Positions 55,283 to 61,100 of a stretch of 61,100 nucleotides of DNA are shown one piece after another. The translations under genes were made by a program, and so were the position numbers. Under the pieces are notes generated by a model. That model did no database searches, had not been told where the DNA came from, and was given only the letters and a program-made list of their open reading frames with translations. Origin of the DNA: Cohnella kolymensis (GTDB lineage: Bacteria > Bacillota > Bacilli > Paenibacillales > Paenibacillaceae); assembly GCF_000829465.1 (NCBI RefSeq), contig NZ_JXAL01000027.1:1-61100 (forward strand), given 5' to 3'. Each line of letters begins with the position of its first letter. Within the stretch, counting starts at the first letter, position 1.

Positions 55283-56575
55283 ATGGCCGATGTAGGGATT
55301 GTGATGCCGGTGTACCGCCAAAATCTGGACCACCTGCGCATTGCCTTGCGGTCCGTCCTGGATCAGTCGTACCGGAACTACAAATTCGTCATTGTGGGAG
55401 ACGGCGCGCCGGAGGACGTGGTCCGGACGATCTATGAAGAGACCGATGGAGATGGGCGTGTTCAAGTGGTGCTGAAGCCCAAAAACGAAGGCGTAGCGGA
55501 AGCGTTGAATTTGGGGTTCGATATTCTGATGGCCGACCCGGAAATCGAATATCTGACGTGGGTGTCGAGCGACAATTATTACTATCCGTACTTTCTCATG
55601 GTTTTGTATACTGAAATGGTTACATCCCCCCCTGAGGTCGGTCTGATTTACTCCGCCTTCCGGCAAATTTTGGAGGACGGTTCCCCGGCACACGAAGATA
55701 AATTTTTGGAGAAATTGCGGGTTTGGCAGAATGTCCCCAAGCAGCGTTTGCTCGATCGCTGTATTATCGGACCCGCTTTCCTTCACCGGACCTCCGTTTG
55801 CCGGATCGTAGGACATTACCGGCTTGACCCTGTGCAGGACTATGACTATTGGATCCGGATGAGCGAACATTGCGAGATCAAGTTTATTCCATTCGAATTG
55901 ATGGACTACCGGCTGAATTCCCCTTTCTCCCTTTCCACCAGCATTCGAAATTCACGGGACAGTCACCGCAAATGCTGGGATGCCGCACATACCGCTCAGT
56001 TCGAGGGTCGCCAAAGACGCGGAATACGGCCGGCCATAACGGTCGTTTTTCCCGTTCGGGACCTCTCCGGCAAAACGCTGAAAATGCTGGAAGCGGTAGT
56101 CGACCAATCCTACTCCAACTTTAAGCTGTACCTGATGGATCTGACGTCCAAAGGAAACGCCGGCGAGCTTCTGAAAACCGTGCGCGATCCGAGAATACGC
56201 GTTAAGCGGGTTTCCTCCCGGAGTTGGAAGGACGCCATCCTGAGCGCCATACGGCGTTTGAAAACCCGTTACACGATAGTGGTTGGCGAAGGCAGCTCCG
56301 TGAAATCGAAAAACTATTTCAAGCATATGGCCCGACGGCAGGAGGTCGCCCGGAAACGCGCGATTGTTTCCGCTCGTTACCGGGGGGGGTCCGCGAAGGG
56401 GCGCAAAGAGTTCGACGGAAAACTTATGCTCGGCGAATTGTACCGCACCGATAAGCTGAAGGCGTTTATCGCCAAAAACAGGGGCTCCCGGATCTCTATG
56501 TCGGGGAGCAGGCGAATCATGAAATTCAAGCGGGCACGTCAATCCCGGTCTGCTCTGCGGAGAAACGCCCGGTAA
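55283..56575 (+). CDS. Glycosyltransferase with a GT2 domain and a second degenerate GT2-like domain
   Basis: About 430 residues. The first domain opens VGIVMPVYRQNLDHLRIAL and holds the sugar-nucleotide region FVIVGDGAPEDV and a WVSSDNYYYPYFL segment in the DxD position. A second domain from about residue 255 repeats the fold pattern (AITVVFPVRDLSGKTLKML, FKLYLMDLTSKG) but lacks acidic metal ligands. The C terminus is very basic. Start: ATG 55283, seven bases after GGAGG. It is divergent from the L-sugar operon, which probably supplies its donor. Confidence 0.82.
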   Translation: MADVGIVMPVYRQNLDHLRIALRSVLDQSYRNYKFVIVGDGAPEDVVRTIYEETDGDGRVQVVLKPKNEGVAEALNLGFDILMADPEIEYLTWVSSDNYYYPYFLMVLYTEMVTSPPEVGLIYSAFRQILEDGSPAHEDKFLEKLRVWQNVPKQRLLDRCIIGPAFLHRTSVCRIVGHYRLDPVQDYDYWIRMSEHCEIKFIPFELMDYRLNSPFSLSTSIRNSRDSHRKCWDAAHTAQFEGRQRRGIRPAITVVFPVRDLSGKTLKMLEAVVDQSYSNFKLYLMDLTSKGNAGELLKTVRDPRIRVKRVSSRSWKDAILSAIRRLKTRYTIVVGEGSSVKSKNYFKHMARRQEVARKRAIVSARYRGGSAKGRKEFDGKLMLGELYRTDKLKAFIAKNRGSRISMSGSRRIMKFKRARQSRSALRRNAR

Positions 56576-56643
56576 AACCGGTTGAACGTAAAGGATGCGC
56601 CGTTCTTCTGCCTTCAGCGATCGCTCCTTTAAATACAAAAACC

Positions 56644-56669
56644 AGACCCACAGCCCGCTGCTTGGGTCT
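56644..56669 (+). terminator. Possible terminator after the divergent glycosyltransferase
   Basis: AGACCCA / TGGGTCT stem with an inner AGC/GCT pairing but no clear T-run. The rest of the gap 56576-56847 shows a -10-like TATAAT near 56815 and no other gene. Confidence 0.35.
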
Positions 56670-56847
56670 CTATCCGTTGCGTCCGGGATGGGCGGGGGAT
56701 TGTTTAACCGGTCTCAACAATAGTTTGAATTCCCAAGCTCTTGAAAAACGCAATAGAAATGGTTGTCCTTACCCGTTTCTTTGTCCATTACGTTTTCTCT
56801 CAACTCTCATTTAATATAATAGTTCAGTTCAAGGAGGTGATAACGAA

Positions 56848-56913
56848 ATAGCAAAGCTCAGAAATAGAAGTGTGCAATCAAATAAAAATAGGAAGAAGGG
56901 GTTTAAATGGTAA
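56848..56913 (+). CDS. Possible 21-codon basic leader peptide with ATA start
   Basis: A perfect ribosome site AAGGAGGTGA (56831-56840) has no normal start codon after it. Eight bases on, ATA opens a frame reading IAKLRNRSVQSNKNRKKGFKW and ending at TAA 56911-56913, which overlaps the ATG of the next gene (ATGGTAA). The peptide is strongly basic. It would need ATA as start codon, or an ATG misread as ATA. It could otherwise be a remnant. Low certainty. Confidence 0.3.
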   Translation: MAKLRNRSVQSNKNRKKGFKW

Positions 56914-57320
56914 AAACAATCGTTGATTATCAGATTAGCCAGCCGTTGATCGGTACGACAACGGGTGCCATCTTGATTCCGGCATCTCCATCCGCTGTGA
57001 GTTTGGCAGAGTTTGGCCTGAATGTAACCTCAGCAGTGAATGATGTAGTTATCCAAGGTCTCGTCGGAATTACTTCAACTTTACTCCTGCCCCAATTGGC
57101 AGTAAAAGTTTTGCGCGATCATTCTTTAGTTGTATTTGCTGAGCAAGTCAATGTAACTTCCGTTAATTCCGTAGAAGACGTACCCATCATTTTTACGGAC
57201 ATCAACGCACCGATGGGTTTTCACTCCTATACTCTTACAGTTGAGCTGCTCTTTCCCAGCGTAACAACGGGTGCTTTTGTTATTGGGCCTATTACCCTGA
57301 GCGGCACGTTATTGCAATAA
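56907..57320 (+). CDS. Small beta-rich protein of unknown function
   Basis: 137 residues, unusually rich in Val, Thr, Ile and Ser and almost free of charge in its first half, with no signal peptide, cysteine or transmembrane helix. It looks like one all-beta domain (VVIQGLVGITSTLLLPQLAV and SYTLTVELLFPSV). The start ATG follows GAAGAAGGGG. It is followed by a strong stem-loop. Its size, composition and lack of signal resemble spore-surface or self-assembling proteins, but I do not recognise a family. Confidence 0.7.
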   Translation: MVKTIVDYQISQPLIGTTTGAILIPASPSAVSLAEFGLNVTSAVNDVVIQGLVGITSTLLLPQLAVKVLRDHSLVVFAEQVNVTSVNSVEDVPIIFTDINAPMGFHSYTLTVELLFPSVTTGAFVIGPITLSGTLLQ

Positions 57321-57354
57321 CCATGACATGGAACACAGGATTAATGATCGGCCA

Positions 57355-57396
57355 AAGCAGGAAAACTGTCAGGCAACCCTGACGGTTTTCCTGCTT
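57355..57396 (+). terminator. Terminator after the small beta-rich protein gene
   Basis: AAGCAGGAAAACTGTCAGG / CCTGACGGTTTTCCTGCTT, 19 bp with one mismatch and a four-base loop; only a short CTTATAG follows, so the T-run is weak. Confidence 0.7.
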
Positions 57397-57784
57397 CTTA
57401 TAGAATTTATAACATTTTGGGTGAAGTCGTTATTCACCCTCTTTGTGTTTTCTGGTAAATTAAAGCTATGGAGACGGGAGTCGGCTCGATATTTATCCAA
57501 CTAAGTGTTATAGACGCAAAATTTATAGTAGCCATTGGAATATGCTTATTATCTTTCTCAATTTTGAGAGATAAATAAGCCTATCTAGCTTATGAATATG
57601 TGATGCGGAGTTAGGCTTTTGTAAAAGTTGATCTATACTGCAAACGGTCGAGCGCGAGGATGTGCGCTGATGACCGTTTCTTCATTGTTTTCTTACTCGA
57701 AACGACTGCTATTGCGCTTTGCTGTATGATATGTCACACTAACCCTGCACTATTGAATTTGATGGCAAAGGAGTGCTCGGCTGC
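57397..57784. other. Intergenic stretch with two stem-loops before psd
   Basis: No gene of credible length is seen. It holds an AT-rich inverted repeat at about 57550-57580 (TTATC-TTTCTCAA / TTGAGAGATAA) and a GC-rich one at 57642-57679 (AAACGGTC / GACCGTTT around AGCGC / GCGCT), followed by CTTCATTGTTTTC. TTAGGC, 17 bases, TATACT (57611-57639) may be a promoter, but it would start transcription within the second stem. Confidence 0.4.
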
Positions 57785-58576
57785 ATGACTCGCTGGCTGC
57801 TGCGCATGATGACTGAACTGTCTTCACGCAAAACCCTGTCCCGCTTAACGGGGCGTTTCGCTAAATCCTCCATGAGCCGCTGGTGGATATCACGTTTTGC
57901 CAGGATGTATAACATATCGATTGATGAAGCGGAAAAAAGGCTGGAAGAGTACACGTCTCTAAACGAATTTTTCACGCGCAGGCTTAAAGCCGGCCGCCGG
58001 CCTGTGGATTCCGCCGCTGATGCGATGGTAAGCCCGGTCGATGCTAGAATTACCGGCTTCGGCCCGGTTTCCGACGGTCTGATGCTTCAGGTCAAAGGGC
58101 AGGATTATACGCTGGACGAGCTGCTGGACGGCTCTCCCCGGACCTCACAATACCGCCACGGCTATTTTTGGGTGTTATATTTAAGCCCCACGGATTATCA
58201 CCGTATTCACTCCCCTTGCGATGGGGAAGTTGTCGAGACGGAGCATATCTTTGGGCGTGTATATCCTGTTAACGAATTCGGTTTGACCTCGATGCGGCGG
58301 GTACTGTCGCGCAACGAACGGCTGGTGACCTACATCCGTCACGAGTCGGGAGAAGCGGCTGTCGTGAAGGTCGGCGCTTTGAATGTGAGCAGCATCCGGT
58401 ACGTCGAACCGCAGCCGATTACGCTGGAACGCGGACAAGAGCTGGCCTACTTCGAATTCGGCTCAACAATCGTACTGCTTACGCAGGACGGTACATTCCA
58501 ACCGCGCGCCGACTTGAAAATCGGTGACAAGGTGCGTATGGGCGAGAGGCTCGGAACAATCGTGAAAACCAATTAA
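57785..58576 (+). CDS. psd: Phosphatidylserine decarboxylase proenzyme
   Basis: Makes phosphatidylethanolamine at the membrane. About 263 residues, the short Bacillus-type form. Catalytic residues: aspartate in MVSPVDARI, histidine in DYHRIHSPCDG and the self-cleavage site FEFGSTIVLL, whose serine becomes the pyruvoyl group (LGST motif with Phe-Gly-Ser-Thr here). The open frame starts at GTG 57773, which abuts AAAGGA; the ATG at 57785 is better spaced and used here. The usual partner pssA is not next to it. Confidence 0.93.
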   Translation: MTRWLLRMMTELSSRKTLSRLTGRFAKSSMSRWWISRFARMYNISIDEAEKRLEEYTSLNEFFTRRLKAGRRPVDSAADAMVSPVDARITGFGPVSDGLMLQVKGQDYTLDELLDGSPRTSQYRHGYFWVLYLSPTDYHRIHSPCDGEVVETEHIFGRVYPVNEFGLTSMRRVLSRNERLVTYIRHESGEAAVVKVGALNVSSIRYVEPQPITLERGQELAYFEFGSTIVLLTQDGTFQPRADLKIGDKVRMGERLGTIVKTN

Positions 58577-58584
58577 GTATGAAA

Positions 58585-58620
58585 GGGACTGCCGCATGAC
58601 TTCGCGGGCAGTCCCATTTT
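58585..58620. terminator. Bidirectional terminator between psd and the AraC gene
   Basis: GGGACTGCC / GGGCAGTCCC around GCATGACTTCGC, then ATTTT on the plus strand and CCCTTTC on the minus strand. Confidence 0.75.
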
Positions 58621-58641
58621 CAATTATCCCTTGCCGGCAGT

Positions 58642-59427
58642 TCAACGTATCTCCGACGGACTTTTGCCCGTATATTGTTTGAACTGCCTGCTGAAAAAGA
58701 AAATATCCCGATATCCGAGCGCATCCGCCACTTCGGTCACATTCATGCCTGCGTGCATAAGCAAATGCTGTGCCCGTTCAATCCGTGTTCGGATCATATA
58801 GGTCTGCACCGACATTCCGATGATTTCCTTGAATTTAATGGAGAAGTATCGGGAAGATAAACCGGCACGTATCGCGAGATCATCCACCCTGTGCGGGGTT
58901 CCCGGATGCTGGAGAATGTAATTTGCCACCTCGTGGATGCTCTCCGTTAATTGATTGCTGGCCTTGCGCTCTACCGGTTCATCCCGGTCGTTGCGGAGCA
59001 AGTGGATAACGAGCTGCTTCAGGATCAGCCTTGCCTCTTCTTCCGCAGCGAAGGTGCGCACGAGGAACAAACGCACATATCTTGCCAGCATATACTCGAA
59101 ATCGAATGGATCCTGTAACACCCGATAAGATTCAGGCACTTGCGATACAGGCTCCGTCACATCAAAATGGATATAGGTGAGAACCAAAGGTTTTTGCGGA
59201 TTGTGGGTTGCACTCGTATGATCCCCTGGGCGGAACAGAAAGCAGCTGCCCTTCCCCACAGGGTAGGGGATGCCGTTAAGAATGACCTCCCCTTCTCCGC
59301 TCCATACATAAAATAAATCGTAGTTGGCCAGCGGCTTTTCCCGTTTTTGCCATTTCCATCCCGGCTCGCAGACAATTTTGGCAAATGCGGGGAGCAGCTT
59401 GAATGATGACGGCGCCAAATCCAGCAT
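58642..59427 (-). CDS. AraC family transcriptional regulator
   Basis: About 261 residues. The N-terminal cupin-like sensing domain (YDLFYVWSGEGEVILNG, FLFRPGDHTSATHN) precedes two helix-turn-helix motifs, HRVDDLAIRAGLSSRYFSIKFK and NVTEVADALGYRDIFFFSRQFK, ending KYTGKSPSEIR. I start at ATG 59427 (MLDLAPSSF), nine bases after GGGAGG, instead of 59496. Such AraC proteins respond to sugars. It is divergent from the aminotransferase gene with overlapping promoter regions, so it may control that gene, or a distant sugar gene. Confidence 0.88.
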   Translation of the reverse strand: MLDLAPSSFKLLPAFAKIVCEPGWKWQKREKPLANYDLFYVWSGEGEVILNGIPYPVGKGSCFLFRPGDHTSATHNPQKPLVLTYIHFDVTEPVSQVPESYRVLQDPFDFEYMLARYVRLFLVRTFAAEEEARLILKQLVIHLLRNDRDEPVERKASNQLTESIHEVANYILQHPGTPHRVDDLAIRAGLSSRYFSIKFKEIIGMSVQTYMIRTRIERAQHLLMHAGMNVTEVADALGYRDIFFFSRQFKQYTGKSPSEIR

Positions 59428-59467
59428 GAACGTTACCCTCCCGATCGCTTCACACCCGTTAGAACCC

Positions 59468-59496
59468 AATGTAAATTGGAAAACCTCTCGTGTCAA
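59468..59496 (-). promoter_or_regulatory. Sigma-A promoter of the AraC gene
   Basis: Minus strand TTGACA (59491-59496), 17 bases, TACATT (59468-59473), about 40 bases before the preferred start. Confidence 0.65.
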
Positions 59497-59502
59497 TGTC
59501 GG

Positions 59503-59531
59503 GTGACGGTGCCGTGGCTATAGTGTATAAT
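59503..59531 (+). promoter_or_regulatory. Sigma-A promoter of the aminotransferase gene
   Basis: GTGACG (59503-59508), 17 bases, perfect TATAAT (59526-59531). It is back to back with the AraC promoter; the two -35 boxes are only six bases apart. Confidence 0.7.
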
Positions 59532-59564
59532 ATCAGCGAACGAAAATGTGGAAGGATGGGAGTC

Positions 59565-60869
59565 ATGAATCCCCTCGCACAACAACTCAACGATACGATT
59601 GCTCGCGAACACTCCGCCGTCGCTCGGATGCTTTCCGGCTTGGGTAAAGCGATCTATTTTCCGAAGGTCGGTATTCTGAGCCAATCCGCCGAAGCCAAGA
59701 AGCAAGCGAATGTGTATAACGCGACCATCGGCATCGCGACTGAGAACGGTAAACCGATGCACTTGAACGTTATTCAAGAAACATTGACTGCTTACGATCC
59801 GAAAGATCTTTATGAATATGCCCCGCCCGCGGGCAAACCCGAGCTTCGCACCGTATGGCGCGAGAAAATGCTGCAGGAAAACCCTTCGCTTGCGGATAAG
59901 AGTATAAGCCTTCCTGTTGTTACGAATGCTCTCACTCATGGTCTTAGCATCGCAGCCGACCTGTTCGCCGATGCGGGCGATGCGGTGATCATTCCCGATA
60001 AGAACTGGGAAAATTATGAGCTGACGTTCGGGATTCGCCGCGGCGCCGAGCTCGTCCTCTATCCTCTTTATAATGAGGACAACAAATTTAACGCCGCCGG
60101 CTTACGCGACGCCCTGCTGGCTCAACAAGACCGCGGCAAAGCGATCGTGCTGCTGAACTTCCCCAACAATCCGACGGGCTATACGCCGACCGCGGAAGAA
60201 GGACGTTCCATCGTTGCCGCCATCAAGGAAGCGGCAGAAGCCGGCATCCATGTGGTCGCGGTTACGGATGACGCTTACTTCGGGCTGTTTTTCGAGAACT
60301 CCCTGCACGAATCGCTGTTCGGACAGCTTTGCGGCTTGCACGAGCGCGTTCTCGCAATTAAAGTCGACGGCGCTACGAAAGAAGAATATGTATGGGGTTT
60401 CCGGGTCGGATTCATTACTTACGGCGGTCTTGCGGAAGCATCCTTGGCCGCGCTTGAACAGAAGACGCTCGGCATCATTCGCGCCACCATCTCCAGCGGA
60501 CCGCATCCGTCTCAAACGTTCGTTCTGCGTGCGCTGAAATCTCCTGAGTTCAAGACGCAGAAGGAAGAGAAGTTCAAGATCATGAAAGGCCGCGCGAATA
60601 AAGTAAAGCAGCTGCTCGACAGCGGCAAATACGGCAGCGAGTGGACTTATTATCCGTTTAACTCCGGTTACTTCATGTGTCTCAAGCTTTTGACCGCAGG
60701 TGCCGAGGAGGTTCGCCAACGGCTGCTGTCCACCTACGGCGTCGGTACGATCGCTCTCGGCGAGACCGACTTGCGAGTGGCGTTCTCCTGTATCGAGGAA
60801 CCGGATTTGGAAGACCTGTTCGACCGCATCCATCAAGCGGTGCTGGACGTGAAGTCCGGCAAGGCATAA
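59565..60869 (+). CDS. Class I/II PLP-dependent aminotransferase
   Basis: About 434 residues with the fold type I layout: substrate-side VYNATIGIATENGKP, VTNALTHGLSIAADLF for the phosphate region, LLNFPNNPTGY, VTDDAYFGLF with the ring-stacking aspartate and tyrosine, and the PLP lysine in KVDGATKEEYVWGFRVGF. The C-terminal GYFMCLKLLTAGAEEVRQRL is also typical. ATG at 59565 follows GGAAGG by nine bases. The amino donor and acceptor are not determined; the family includes aspartate-, alanine- and aromatic-type enzymes. It has its own promoter and terminator. Confidence 0.9.
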   Translation: MNPLAQQLNDTIAREHSAVARMLSGLGKAIYFPKVGILSQSAEAKKQANVYNATIGIATENGKPMHLNVIQETLTAYDPKDLYEYAPPAGKPELRTVWREKMLQENPSLADKSISLPVVTNALTHGLSIAADLFADAGDAVIIPDKNWENYELTFGIRRGAELVLYPLYNEDNKFNAAGLRDALLAQQDRGKAIVLLNFPNNPTGYTPTAEEGRSIVAAIKEAAEAGIHVVAVTDDAYFGLFFENSLHESLFGQLCGLHERVLAIKVDGATKEEYVWGFRVGFITYGGLAEASLAALEQKTLGIIRATISSGPHPSQTFVLRALKSPEFKTQKEEKFKIMKGRANKVKQLLDSGKYGSEWTYYPFNSGYFMCLKLLTAGAEEVRQRLLSTYGVGTIALGETDLRVAFSCIEEPDLEDLFDRIHQAVLDVKSGKA

Positions 60870-60875
60870 CAATGC

Positions 60876-60915
60876 AGAGGCTGACCCGGGAATTTTCTCG
60901 GATCAGCCTCTTGTT
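60876..60915 (+). terminator. Terminator of the aminotransferase gene
   Basis: AGAGGCTGACCCG / CGGATCAGCCTCT around GGAATTTTCT, with one mismatch, then TGTT, six bases past the stop codon. Confidence 0.8.
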
Positions 60916-60916
60916 C

Positions 60917-61100
60917 ATGTTTAAGCCGCTCGCAGCGGCTTATTTAGCCATTCGTCGCCTCTTCAGCTTATGTAAGCAGCTCGCAGCGGCTTATTTGGCC
61001 ATTCGCCGCCACTTCATCTCATGTAAGCCGCTCGCAACGGGCTTATTTGGTCATTCGAGGCCGCTTCATCTCATGTAAGCCGCTCGCAACGGGCTTATTT
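60917..61100. repeat. Tandem array of 51-53-bp units, each with a hairpin (runs off the window)
   Basis: Units start at 60917, 60970, 61021 and 61073 with ATGTAAGC or ATGTTTAAGC. Each contains AAGCCGCT-CGC-AGCGGCTT (or a variant), an 8-bp hairpin followed by ATTT, then a variable GCCATTCGNCGCC part. The array starts right after the aminotransferase terminator and continues past the window end. The spacing is near that of the array at position 1, but the sequence is different. Confidence 0.88.

Noticed and set aside
55090..55870. N-terminal extension of the 2-epimerase frame up to 55870
   Set aside because: The extra 260 residues show no family similarity, run antisense through the divergent glycosyltransferase and lack a start site; the standard N terminus begins at 55090.
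60677..61078. 133-residue plus-strand frame across the terminator and repeat array
   Set aside because: It runs in another frame of the aminotransferase and through the tandem repeats; its repeated C terminus only reflects the array.

Overview
The window looks like chromosome of an endospore-forming member of the Paenibacillaceae, most likely Paenibacillus. It carries gerE, a YhcN/YlaJ-type sporulation lipoprotein, SLH-domain and very large surface proteins, lipobox substrate-binding proteins, a FapR operator and an MntR operator, with mid-50s GC and AGGAGG-type ribosome binding sites. No rRNA, tRNA, CRISPR array, integrase or transposase was seen. Nearly everything from 259 to 29652 and from 31231 to 49822 is on the minus strand.

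Layout. (1) 1-4576: a 52-bp tandem repeat array, a sigma-54 activator, a methylcitrate/citrate synthase and rpoN. (2) 4627-16752: a coherent acyl-metabolism and transport cluster. In transcription order it holds an acyl-CoA ligase, a giant STAND-BTAD (SARP/MalT-like) regulator, a five-gene branched-chain amino acid/amide type ABC importer, a KAS III-like enzyme, an alpha/beta hydrolase and a FabG-like reductase. Matching 11-bp-spaced direct repeats precede the ligase and the importer, with a variant before the regulator; they are probably its operators. (3) 16927-18069: gerE with a sigma-K-like promoter, and the YhcN-like lipoprotein with a sigma-G-like promoter. (4) 18244-29652: a sugar or polyol uptake and oxidation operon (RbsABC-like importer, ROK repressor, two isomerase/dehydrogenase pairs) and a second, separately transcribed ROK repressor. 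(5) 30166-31173: a solitary FapR-controlled fabH. (6) 31231-37681: two secreted surface proteins. (7) 38074-49822: a roughly 2500-residue decapeptide-repeat fibre followed by four glycosyltransferase-like genes and a small glycine-zipper ORF. (8) 50084-56575: mntH, then a divergent surface-sugar locus (UDP-GlcNAc 2-epimerase, 4,6-dehydratase, RmlD-like reductase, methyltransferase; facing a GT2). (9) 56848-61100: a small unknown protein, psd, an AraC regulator, an aminotransferase, and a second tandem array with a period of about 52 bp.

Working picture. The fibre and the sugar-nucleotide operon both have sigma-K-like -10 elements, and gerE has one too. I therefore infer that the fibre, its neighbouring glycosyltransferases and the L-sugar genes build a glycosylated fibre on the spore surface late in mother-cell development. 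This is inference from promoters and neighbours, not from homology to a characterised system.

Quality caveat. Ten otherwise well-conserved genes are broken by twelve single-base indels, mostly in homopolymers. Each indel, once corrected, restores a full-length family member. I read these as likely sequencing or assembly errors rather than mass pseudogenisation, and annotate such genes across their full extent.
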